In this document: one piece after another, positions 52,168 to 59,568 of the stretch
How the letters are laid out: each line of letters starts with the position of its first letter
Numbering within the stretch: position 1 is the stretch's first letter
Source of the DNA: an uncultured Bacteroidales bacterium
Lineage (GTDB): Bacteria; Bacteroidota; Bacteroidia; Bacteroidales; UBA932
Assembly (NCBI GenBank): GCA_900317845.1
Contig: ONII01000003.1
Span: forward strand, 62,001-126,000
Length of the DNA: 64,000 nucleotides
Direction of reading: 5' to 3'
The notes under the pieces: generated by a model
Database searches by the model: none
What the model was told of the DNA's origin: nothing
Seen by the model: the letters and a program-made list of their open reading frames with translations, nothing else
Translations under genes and position numbers: made by a program

Positions 52168-53298
52168 TTACATAGGCACGTCTATGGTCTCGCCGTCTTC
52201 CCAATCCGATACCGTAGCATCCATACCGGAACTTTGGATGCCTTCCGGCGCAACGTCCGGCGGTGTAATGGAAGGGTCCTCCACCGAACCGAAGATGAGC
52301 CGGTATAGGGCCCTGTATCCCGGGTTGGGCGGCAGCATCTGAATTTTGTCACCCACCTCAAACTTGTAGTTGGCGATGGTGACGTTGTCCACCAGCAGGG
52401 CGCTCACGTTGAGCGTAGAGTCACGCTGCGGTGTGGGATATTCTCCTCCGGGCAGGCCAAAGGTGGTGATAATGCCGTCCACATGGCCTACGCGGCGTGC
52501 AGCGTCATCCATGGTCAGGCGCCACTCGCTCATAATCTGCGTGGCTTTGTCTTTACCGGTGGTGTTCTGCGTGAGCTCAAAGCTGCGGGCCATACCGGAG
52601 GTGGAGGCGCGTACGGACTTAAGGACATCGGCATTGCCGGAATAGATGGTAATCCACAGTTGGGATACGATATTGCTGGGATAGACGGGAATGGTGATCG
52701 TATGGTAGCGTACCTGCTCCTCATAATAGGTTTCGTCTTCTCCGTCAATATAACCGCCCGCCTTGGTTTCACCGCTCTTGGCGGCCTGCAGGCGACGCAG
52801 GCGCGTATAATAATGTTGATAGTCTTCCATCATCTCCTCCGTAATCTCGAAATCTTCTGCTACGCCGGCGTAGAGGATTTCCGGATTCTCCACCGTGACG
52901 TCTTCCAGGGCGCGCGTCCAGGCTACATTGGCTTCCCGCAGCTGGGTTTCCGCAGCGCCGAAGTCGGTCATGTGGTCGAACTTCATCTTCCAGAATTCTT
53001 CCGGGCTCTGGGAAATCATGTACATCTTGTAGCGGCCCGGCTCCAGCTGGACTTCGCAGGAGTCCACGTTGGCGGTTGTGAACGAGTTGTAGAACTCACC
53101 GTCGCGGAAGAAGTACAGCGTAATGCCGGTGGGCTTGTCTTTTATGTCGATGGACGTCTGGGTATGGATTTTCCAGATCACCTTGACGATGGTGCGTACG
53201 GTGGGCTGGTACATAAGTTCCAACGGCCTTCTCTGGCAGGAGAAAGCAACCACCGCGAGAAGCAGTGCGGCCAACCATATGAGACGGCTCTTGCGCAT
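52168..53298 (-). CDS. DUF5119 domain lipoprotein (FimB/Mfa2-like anchor candidate)
   Basis: 376 residues, lipobox VVAFSC (Cys21). DUF5119 proteins are regularly found beside fimbrillin genes. N-terminal strands (VRTIVKVIWKIHTQTSI, GITLYFFRDGEFYNSF, CEVQLEPGRYKMYMIS) follow the pattern of FimB/Mfa2 anchors, and it ends with a fimbrillin-like VSDWEDGETIDVPM. No TKA site lies near its N-terminus (the single ETKAG is at about residue 195), consistent with a protein that stays lipid-anchored. The start overlaps the DUF3575 stop by one base. It probably anchors or limits pilus length (inference). Confidence 0.82.
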   Translation of the reverse strand: MRKSRLIWLAALLLAVVAFSCQRRPLELMYQPTVRTIVKVIWKIHTQTSIDIKDKPTGITLYFFRDGEFYNSFTTANVDSCEVQLEPGRYKMYMISQSPEEFWKMKFDHMTDFGAAETQLREANVAWTRALEDVTVENPEILYAGVAEDFEITEEMMEDYQHYYTRLRRLQAAKSGETKAGGYIDGEDETYYEEQVRYHTITIPVYPSNIVSQLWITIYSGNADVLKSVRASTSGMARSFELTQNTTGKDKATQIMSEWRLTMDDAARRVGHVDGIITTFGLPGGEYPTPQRDSTLNVSALLVDNVTIANYKFEVGDKIQMLPPNPGYRALYRLIFGSVEDPSITPPDVAPEGIQSSGMDATVSDWEDGETIDVPM

Positions 53299-54644
53299 TA
53301 CTTCCGCTTGATTTTCTTGTTATAGTGGAACAGATACTGGATGCCCACGCTCACTTTGGTGGGACCGAACCAGTTCAGGTTGCCGGTGTACTGATAAATC
53401 AGGTGTTGGTCATCCTGGGTGCCTTCATAGGCGCGGTACTTGGGAGAGTACAGCCAGCCAAGGCCGAGGCAGGCGCTCAGGCGCCAGTTTTTGCCCAGGC
53501 GCCAGGCGTAGCCGTATTCCAGGGTGGCTACCACAGCCTCACCCTGCCAGCCGCGATGCTTGGGTTCCACGTCATAGTAGCCCATGCTGAGCTCTATGCC
53601 GGCGAAATGGCCACGGAGTACATCCATGGGGTCGTACAGGTTCTTGGGCGAGAACCACCAGCGGGCGCCCACGTCCCATTTGAGGATTTGCCAGGCGATG
53701 TCGTTGGTGCGGGTGACCCACCAGGGGAAGGTATAGGCCGCGCGGACGCTCCAGTTGTGACCCAGCGGTACTTCCACGGATACGTTGGGCGTGATGATGG
53801 CGTCGTACAGCAGGTTGGTGCCCACGGCAAAGAGCGGACGCTGAATTTCCGTAGCGGCTTCCACAGGGGCGGGGATGCCTGCCAGGGTGGGCTGGAGATC
53901 CTCCGGGAGAGCGACCAGGCTGCTTGCAAGACCTGCGGCGCCCAGGTTGGCACCAATGGCGGCCGGAGTGTTCTCGTCGTTTTTGCGGGAGACGGGCTCA
54001 TAGTAGAACCAGATATCGGCTTTGCGCAGTTTGGGGAAAATCTGGCTTTGCATTTGGTTCCAGGTTTCTCCGGCATTCAGGCGCATGAGCTGACGCTTGC
54101 GGCTGTCCACCAGTTTACCGTTGCTGTTATGGATGTGCAGCGGGGTGTTCGCGATGATGGCCAGCGCCTCTTCCTTTCCGGTAATGTTGGACTGCTCCAG
54201 CATACGTACCGTGCCGTCCCAGTCTTCCACAATGACATCCTCCTGGTAGAGGGAGGCGGGAATATCCGGGAATTCGCTTTGCAGGAAGGCCAGCATGCTG
54301 TTGAAGCGCTGCTGGGCAAGGACCTGGTTGCAGGAACGCAGACCGTCCGGGGACGAGGTGCCCTGAATGCGGATTTGGCGCAGCTGCAGCACGCCCTGGC
54401 TCTGGAAAGAATCCATATAGCTGTGCAGCAGATCCAAAGCTTCCTGGTTGGAAGGGAGAGAGTTGTGCGGAACATCCAGGGTGATATCTGCCTTGTTGAC
54501 CACAAAGTGGAAAGTGACCTTTGCAGAGTCTGCTTCCATTCGCGCATGCGCGTATAAATAAAGATTCTGCGCGTGAAGCATGAAAAACAGAACGGATACA
54601 ATCACTCTTAAGTAATTGTAGGACAGAATGTTACTATGTTTCAT
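53298..54644 (-). CDS. DUF3575 domain outer-membrane protein, first gene of the pilus operon
   Basis: 448 residues from ATG 54644 (the frame opens 7 codons earlier at a poorer start). An N-terminal hydrophobic segment (VIVSVLFFMLHAQ) is followed by an OmpA-like or periplasmic region (LRQIRIQGTSSPDG, about residues 95-108, resembling the peptidoglycan-binding family's IEGHTDP-type strand). A DUF3575 barrel-like C-terminus follows from about residue 260 (FAVGTNLLYDAIITPNVSVE, GHNWSVRAAYTFPWW, ending SVGIQYLFHYNKK). DUF3575 genes head many Bacteroidetes fimbrial operons. A role as outer-membrane assembly or anchoring partner is inferred. Confidence 0.82.
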   Translation of the reverse strand: MKHSNILSYNYLRVIVSVLFFMLHAQNLYLYAHARMEADSAKVTFHFVVNKADITLDVPHNSLPSNQEALDLLHSYMDSFQSQGVLQLRQIRIQGTSSPDGLRSCNQVLAQQRFNSMLAFLQSEFPDIPASLYQEDVIVEDWDGTVRMLEQSNITGKEEALAIIANTPLHIHNSNGKLVDSRKRQLMRLNAGETWNQMQSQIFPKLRKADIWFYYEPVSRKNDENTPAAIGANLGAAGLASSLVALPEDLQPTLAGIPAPVEAATEIQRPLFAVGTNLLYDAIITPNVSVEVPLGHNWSVRAAYTFPWWVTRTNDIAWQILKWDVGARWWFSPKNLYDPMDVLRGHFAGIELSMGYYDVEPKHRGWQGEAVVATLEYGYAWRLGKNWRLSACLGLGWLYSPKYRAYEGTQDDQHLIYQYTGNLNWFGPTKVSVGIQYLFHYNKKIKRK

Positions 54645-54751
54645 CACCCTCCTCACGGAATGCAATCTTTACGAACTATACAAAAAAAATGGGGACAAGT
54701 TTAGGCGTTTATTAGCCGACGGCTGTTATGTGCCTTGTTTTGAAAAACCGC

Positions 54752-54784
54752 GCAAATATAGAACAACTTTTTATTACTTCCAAA
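54752..54784 (-). promoter_or_regulatory. promoter of the pilus operon
   Basis: Minus strand: TTTG (54784-54781), 20 bases, TATATTTGC (54760-54752). It predicts a transcript start near 54746 and a leader of about 100 bases before ATG 54644, long enough to hold a regulatory element. Confidence 0.8.
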
Positions 54785-55055
54785 TATTTTTTCACTCTTT
54801 TTTGAAATGAATTTGAATTGTTGAATGCGTGTGTAAAAGTTGTCTAAATGGTTTTTATGCAGGGCTAATACGCTGTTTTAACGCGTTTTTTTGTTGTCTT
54901 TGGCCCTGCTCGCTTTCGGGCTTGGACCAAATGTGCGTTTTAAATTCGGAAATCAAGAATAAATAATAATTTTATTCATTTTTTGTAATTGCTTTGTTGA
55001 AACGGAAATTGTTTCGGAAATAAGTGAAATTATTTTCAAAAACGTTTGGGATAAT

Positions 55056-55086
55056 TTTGTTTTTACTCTTTTTTTTGTTATTTTTG
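55056..55086 (+). promoter_or_regulatory. promoter of the fimbrillin-like/AraC regulator pair
   Basis: TTTG (55056-55059), 19 bases, TATTTTTG (55079-55086). The leader to ATG 55110 is about 18 bases. Confidence 0.78.
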
Positions 55087-55109
55087 CAAATAACCATTTA
55101 GAAGCGTCT

Positions 55110-56252
55110 ATGGCTGTGTTTTTGCGATTTCAAATTCGGTTTTTTTTCGTCCTGGCCGTTATTGTTTCAATTTCGGCTTGTACGTCTAAATTAGATGTGC
55201 CGGATTTGTTGGAAAATCAGGCAGCTGATGGCATCTCAAAGAGTAAAAAAATCGAATTCCCCATAGAAGTTACGCGTGAAGGCGAGAGCATTCCCAGTGC
55301 AGCCATTGCCGGTCGTCGGAACAATTCCCCTAAAACCAAGTCGGAGACGGAGAGTGGTGTATACGCTTCGGATAACATGGCCACCATGAACCCCGAGATC
55401 CCCTTTGGTATTATCGGAATAGACATGGAGGTGCAAACGCTGCTTGTAGACAACAAATGTGTGTTCGGTAGCGGAAACGGCTACTCCGGTTTGTTTGACG
55501 GGGGACTGTGGGAAATCCCCAACGCCATTACCTTTAGTGCCTATTATCCGTATGTACACGATGTGACGTACGAGAACGGCTACCAGTCTTATTCTATCCC
55601 CTATTCCATTGAGGAGACGGAAGCCGGTCCGCTGGTGTCCAAAACGGTAGAGCGTGCTGTAGACCAGCTTAACCTGGTCCCTCTGCAGTTCCAGCACATT
55701 ACCAATGACCTGGGCTTCAAAATTTGCGATGTCACGGAAGATCCTCAACTTCAGGGGCTTATCCATCTGAGAAAAGTAACGGCTACCAATGTTGCATCGG
55801 CAGGTGTGTTCGTGAACGATATCACCTTGAATCAAGGCCTATGGCATCGGCAGGCTTATTACCGGGACGAAGTTGTTTTTGAAGGGGACGCCGTAGTGGG
55901 CGTGGGCATGGAGAATGAAAAATTCATTGGCGACGCGGAACTGGTAGACCATCTGGTAGACAGCCATCGTTATTATTCCATTCCGGATGAGATTTTGATG
56001 GGCAAGCAGTGCGTGGAGGTGATTTACGATGTGGACAGCTTCTCTATCGAGGGCTTCACCTACGATGCCTTACCCAACCAGGTTGCCCGCTATATGATTT
56101 ACGGCGTGCTGCCGGACAATGTATTTGTCTATGGTAAGCAGTATACCTTCCATTTGGGACTGGATACCGGAAAACTATACCAGCAAGTTGCTTTCCAGGC
56201 TAGTGTAAGTGACTGGGAGACAAAGATTTACGAGAATAACGACGACTTCTAA
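55110..56252 (+). CDS. fimbrillin-like lipoprotein, divergent from the pilus operon
   Basis: 380 residues, lipobox VSISAC (Cys24). It has weak fimbrillin features: an ITFSAYYPYVHDV strand (about residues 143-155), PLQFQHITNDLGFKI (about 190-204, the position of the FHHAL strand in other pilins), and a C-terminal VSDWETKIYENND. The N-terminus is rich in charged residues with KTKSE at about 73. It differs from the six minus-strand pilins in sequence and in AT-richer codon use at its 5' end. Its stop is immediately followed by the AraC-type regulator gene, so it may be a sensor or regulatory partner rather than a structural pilin (inference). Confidence 0.7.
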   Translation: MAVFLRFQIRFFFVLAVIVSISACTSKLDVPDLLENQAADGISKSKKIEFPIEVTREGESIPSAAIAGRRNNSPKTKSETESGVYASDNMATMNPEIPFGIIGIDMEVQTLLVDNKCVFGSGNGYSGLFDGGLWEIPNAITFSAYYPYVHDVTYENGYQSYSIPYSIEETEAGPLVSKTVERAVDQLNLVPLQFQHITNDLGFKICDVTEDPQLQGLIHLRKVTATNVASAGVFVNDITLNQGLWHRQAYYRDEVVFEGDAVVGVGMENEKFIGDAELVDHLVDSHRYYSIPDEILMGKQCVEVIYDVDSFSIEGFTYDALPNQVARYMIYGVLPDNVFVYGKQYTFHLGLDTGKLYQQVAFQASVSDWETKIYENNDDF

Positions 56253-57509
56253 ATGTTCTCTCTCCTTTTCCAGTTTATTCACTACCTCCCCGCCGCAGTA
56301 TGCCTTTTCTGGATGGCTTTCCTCAGTCTGGGTTCTCCGCGGGGTGAGGTGTATCAACTGATGATGCTCCAGCTGGCCAACCTGGTTGTATTCCATCTGT
56401 TTCCTTCAACGGCTATCAGCTATCTGGTGGCGCCTTCCATCCTGCCGCTTTCCATGATGTTCCTGGAACGCCTGCGCACCCATCGGCCACCGCGCTCTAA
56501 TAGCCTCCTTTGGATTATTATTCCCGTGACGTTGTTTACCGCCAGGCTCACGGTGAATCTTCTGGGGGACTCTTATGGTTACAACGGGGACGTGGAGCGC
56601 CAGATTCTGGACCAGGCATATTGGATTGCGCTTGCCCTGGAAGCTTTAGCGTTCCTTGTTTACCTGTTTGTGGTGGTCTTCCGCTACCATAACAAACCCC
56701 TTGTAAACCTCGTCCGTTTCTTTAAAGGAAAAAGCGCCATCACACCCCTGGAAATGCAGCTTTACGTTTCCATCGTGTCTGTCCCTACGGTTACACTTCT
56801 CTACATTCCGTTCTTTGAGCCGGCCATGCCTTTTATCAGCGTCCTCATGGCGGTGATTCTGTTCTTCTTCGGGTATGCCAGCCTGTTCTGCAGTGCACGG
56901 TCTGTCACCCTGGATCAATCCCGGCACCTGTTGCGTTACAACTATACGCAGGGAACCCAAGCGGCGTTTGTAGAGTCCCTGATGGATGAACTCGTGGACG
57001 AGGCCGACCCTGAAGCCCTCCATCATATCCAGGCCCATGTGAGCGAAAATCTGCATTTGCAGAACTGGCAGTCGGACATTGCGGGCCCCTCCGGCCTGAG
57101 CGGTTCGCGCTTCCAGGCGGTGGAGCAGTCTTGGGAAGACGGTAACCAGCTGGCGCAATTCCAGCACTTGATGATTGAGGGGCAGTTGTTCTTGCAGCCC
57201 AGTATTACGCTGGAAGACGTGGCTAAGCGCATGGGGACCAACAAAACCTATGTGTCCAAGATGGTGAACTCCACCTACAACCAGAGTTTCCCGGAACTGT
57301 TAAATGCCCTCCGGATAGACTATGCGGAGCAGTATCTCCTGGAGCATCGGGACGCCAAACAAAAAGATATCGCCAAGGCTTGCGGCTTCCTGAGCGCATC
57401 GGCCTTTAATAGTATGTTCAAGAAGGTAACAGGACTCACCCCTAAAATGTGGCTGAGTACCTACAGCCTGCAAGCGCTTCACAGCCAGAAGCCCGAAAAC
57501 GAAGAATAA
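56253..57509 (+). CDS. membrane-anchored AraC family transcriptional regulator
   Basis: 418 residues. The N-terminal 220 hold about six hydrophobic helices (FIHYLPAAVCLFWMAFLSLG, LLWIIIPVTLFTARLTVNLL, WIALALEALAFLVYLFVVVF, ILFFFGYASLF). A cytoplasmic linker leads to a C-terminal AraC-type double helix-turn-helix (ITLEDVAKRMGTNKTYVSKM, about residues 313-332, and KDIAKACGFLSASAFNSMFK, about 370-389, then VTGLTPKMW). This is the layout of membrane-bound HTH_18 regulators in Bacteroidetes. It directly abuts the fimbrillin-like gene (no gap). Control of the divergent pilus promoters is inferred from position. Confidence 0.87.
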   Translation: MFSLLFQFIHYLPAAVCLFWMAFLSLGSPRGEVYQLMMLQLANLVVFHLFPSTAISYLVAPSILPLSMMFLERLRTHRPPRSNSLLWIIIPVTLFTARLTVNLLGDSYGYNGDVERQILDQAYWIALALEALAFLVYLFVVVFRYHNKPLVNLVRFFKGKSAITPLEMQLYVSIVSVPTVTLLYIPFFEPAMPFISVLMAVILFFFGYASLFCSARSVTLDQSRHLLRYNYTQGTQAAFVESLMDELVDEADPEALHHIQAHVSENLHLQNWQSDIAGPSGLSGSRFQAVEQSWEDGNQLAQFQHLMIEGQLFLQPSITLEDVAKRMGTNKTYVSKMVNSTYNQSFPELLNALRIDYAEQYLLEHRDAKQKDIAKACGFLSASAFNSMFKKVTGLTPKMWLSTYSLQALHSQKPENEE

Positions 57510-57518
57510 ATTTTTTTG

Positions 57519-57592
57519 TGATTCCGTCGGGATTCGAACCCGAGACCCACAGCTTAGAAGGCTGTTGCTCTATCCAGCTGAGCTACGGAACC
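57519..57592 (-). tRNA. tRNA-Arg (anticodon TCT)
   Basis: 74-base cloverleaf on the minus strand: acceptor GGTTCCG/CGGAATC (one G-T pair), D arm GCTC/GAGC, anticodon arm ACAGC-CTTCTAA-GCTGT giving anticodon TCT, T arm TCGGG-TTCGAAT-CCCGA, discriminator A. The CCA end is not encoded. It reads AGA codons. It is convergent with the AraC-type gene 9 bases away and has its own promoter upstream (57609-57639). Confidence 0.97.
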
Positions 57593-57608
57593 ATCCTCAA
57601 TTGGGGAT

Positions 57609-57639
57609 GCAAAGTTAGTTATTTTTTATCAATAAACAA
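57609..57639 (-). promoter_or_regulatory. tRNA-Arg promoter
   Basis: Minus strand: TTG (57639-57637), 19 bases, TAACTTTGC (57617-57609). The distance to the tRNA 5' end is 17 bases. The -33 element abuts the stop codon of the next minus-strand gene. Confidence 0.72.
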
Positions 57640-58641
57640 CTATCTGGGGCTCGCGGACAGCAGGAGCTGGAGCTCCTGGTTCACAGCGTCGGAGAAGCCG
57701 TTTTTCTGCTCATTGGGGGAGAAACTGTCTGCCAGGACGCCGCCCTCATATTCAATGGTGAGTCCGCTGATGCCCAGGGTGGCCATGCGGTACATGTCTT
57801 CCATGGAAGGATACAGGTACACAAAGTTGACATCGTCACGGGCTTGGAGCAATTCTATGGTGGAGCCGTCCGTGAGGGTGATCCGGACGGGGGAGTCCAC
57901 GGGAATGTGGTAGGAGGCGTTGGTGCCCAGCACAAACGCCAGATCCATGTCTTCCTCATTGGTTCCCTTGTAGTACAAGTGGGTGAGGAGGATGTTGTAG
58001 TCAAAGTTGGTTCCGCGGGCGACAACCGGGTTGGACGTGGAGAGGATGGTATTGGTGTTCTCCGTGTATCCGGACATGGTGGCCTGGAGCTCGATGGTAT
58101 TGTCGGATGCCTTCAGGATGGCCTGGCAGTGCTGTAAAAGCAAGTCTGCGAAGGCGTTTTTGGGGAAGTCCGCCGAGATGAAATCGTCCGGATTCCAGCC
58201 GGTTACAATGTCCACAGACTTGATGCCACGCACCAGTTTCTCCATGTCCGCGGGCTCGATGGCATACTTGAGCCGATTCAGGAAATTGCCGTCATCCATG
58301 CGGCGCGGCGTGGCGGAAGGCTGACCGATTTGCTCTGCGCGCACCAGTTTCCCGTTCTGGAGCGTAAAAGCCATCTTGACCCCCTTGGGAACAACGGTGG
58401 CCGTCTTTTCCACCAGGTTCAGGTACAGCAGATATAGGGACGATCCGTCCGGGAAACCAACCAGTTCCACCCGTGCAAGAGAGGAGACGGAGCCCAGTTG
58501 CAGGGGCTCGTAATCTGTAGAGATATGCATGATGCCCTCCGAGCGGTAGTTGGTCCGGATAGTCTGAGCCTGCAGGGTGAGCGATGCACACGCGATGCAG
58601 CTAAGTATTAACAGTTTTTTCAAGCTAAATAAGTTTCGCAT
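57640..58641 (-). CDS. exported protein of unknown function
   Basis: 333 residues from ATG 58641, with a signal peptide (LLILSCIACASLTLQAQ). No family is recognised. The body is mixed alpha/beta: an N-terminal beta region (LARVELVGFPDGSSLYLLY, TATVVPKGVKMAFTL), a central helical stretch (LLLQHCQAILKAS), and a second beta region with YHIPVDSPVRITLTDGSTI (about 255-273). I chose ATG 58641 because it starts a clean signal peptide 2 bases after a minus-strand -7 box; the frame runs 89 codons further upstream across the divergent gene and is spurious there. It may be periplasmic. Confidence 0.68.
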   Translation of the reverse strand: MRNLFSLKKLLILSCIACASLTLQAQTIRTNYRSEGIMHISTDYEPLQLGSVSSLARVELVGFPDGSSLYLLYLNLVEKTATVVPKGVKMAFTLQNGKLVRAEQIGQPSATPRRMDDGNFLNRLKYAIEPADMEKLVRGIKSVDIVTGWNPDDFISADFPKNAFADLLLQHCQAILKASDNTIELQATMSGYTENTNTILSTSNPVVARGTNFDYNILLTHLYYKGTNEEDMDLAFVLGTNASYHIPVDSPVRITLTDGSTIELLQARDDVNFVYLYPSMEDMYRMATLGISGLTIEYEGGVLADSFSPNEQKNGFSDAVNQELQLLLSASPR

Positions 58642-58643
58642 AC

Positions 58644-58673
58644 GCAAAGATAGCAAAATTTGTATTACTTTTG
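58644..58673. promoter_or_regulatory. divergent promoter pair almost touching both start codons
   Basis: Minus strand TATCTTTGC (58652-58644) ends 2 bases before ATG 58641. Plus strand TACTTTTG (58666-58673) ends 4 bases before ATG 58678. Only 36 bases separate the two start codons. Both mRNAs are predicted to be leaderless. Confidence 0.6.
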
Positions 58674-58677
58674 TATC

Positions 58678-59568
58678 ATGAAACGTTTCATAATATCCCT
58701 TATTACCCTCTTTTCGGTTCTTTCCTGCGGAAAAAACGGAACAGACGGTCTCTATATTAGCGTTCGCAATACCTGTTGGCAAATCTCTACGGACACCCAG
58801 GTGGCGTGGCCATGCTTCATCGGCAGCGACATTGCCTCCGTCATCCAGGTAAACTATGAGATGGGGGCATACCAAATTCAGAACGGCACCTACTCGGTGG
58901 ACGGACACCGGGTGCGCATTGCCGCAGAGTCTTCCATCCTGATGGTGCGCACCTTCTCCAACCTGAAAAATAGCAGCAACAAAAACTGCTCGCGGCTCTC
59001 ACCGGAAGCGCCTTCCTCCCTGGCAGGCACCTTGTGGGTATCCATGAAAGGCTTCGATTTTTCCTTTGTCTATAATGGCAAGGACAACCGCTACCTGTCC
59101 GGTAATTTCTTTAATTATGCCCGCAGGGAGGGCTTCCCTTATGGCTGGGATTGGGAGCAGGGTACTTATACCCTGAATGGCCACCAATACCAGGTGGACG
59201 ATCAAAAAGGCACCTTCTACGGAGACCGGTTCATGCTGCTGGATGAACTGGCCGTCCCGCGTGTCTATAAGGCCGACGACATGGCCGGAACATCTTCCCT
59301 TGAAGGGACCGTGTGGCTCCTGGAAACCACCAGTTATCCCGGCTTCATTATGTTTACCACGGCTACGGAGTTTGTTCGCGTCCTGGTGAACAGCAACATT
59401 GTCTTTGTGGTGCTGCAAGGTACCTACAGCCTAAAAGGAAACTCCCTCGAGTTCCAGACGAACGCGGAGGAGTTATGCAGGACTTGCACCATTGAAAACG
59501 GCAAGTTTACGTATTTGCAGCGGACCTACGCCCTGACCGACTTTACGGATTCTGTGGTGACGCCTTAA
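58678..59568 (+). CDS. lipoprotein with three internal repeats, function unknown
   Basis: 296 residues, lipobox VLSC (Cys16). No known family is recognised. Three similar units of about 80-90 residues are visible. Each opens with a short xTxW strand (NTCWQIS about residue 30, GTLWVSM about 119, GTVWLLE about 217) and closes with a G-x-Y strand (NGTYSVDGHRVRI, QGTYTLNGHQYQV, QGTYSLKGNSLEF). This suggests a lipocalin/META-like fold repeated three times. The start is ATG 58678. The last 26 bases overlap the 3' end of the convergent Wzz-like gene. Confidence 0.65.
   Translation: MKRFIISLITLFSVLSCGKNGTDGLYISVRNTCWQISTDTQVAWPCFIGSDIASVIQVNYEMGAYQIQNGTYSVDGHRVRIAAESSILMVRTFSNLKNSSNKNCSRLSPEAPSSLAGTLWVSMKGFDFSFVYNGKDNRYLSGNFFNYARREGFPYGWDWEQGTYTLNGHQYQVDDQKGTFYGDRFMLLDELAVPRVYKADDMAGTSSLEGTVWLLETTSYPGFIMFTTATEFVRVLVNSNIVFVVLQGTYSLKGNSLEFQTNAEELCRTCTIENGKFTYLQRTYALTDFTDSVVTP

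Larger units (their letters stand above)
54645..55109. other. AT-rich divergent control region of the pilus locus
   Basis: 465 bases without a gene, far more AT-rich than its surroundings (long T-runs at 54785-54805 and 54960-55085). It holds a strong promoter on each strand, firing away from each other, and about 290 bases between them for regulator binding. AACGCGTT at about 54878 is a short palindrome. No long inverted repeats of the kind that flank invertible promoters were seen. Confidence 0.7.

Noticed and set aside
54628..54810. Short plus-strand ORF upstream of the fimbrillin-like gene
   Set aside because: It lies in AT-rich control DNA across the pilus operon promoter, with no promoter or protein features of its own.
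54645..55109. Phase-variable invertible promoter for the pilus operon
   Set aside because: No pair of long inverted repeats flanks either promoter, and no invertase gene is adjacent.
57519..57592. tRNA-Arg as an integration site for the adjacent pilus locus
   Set aside because: No second copy of the tRNA 3' end and no integrase gene was seen in the window.
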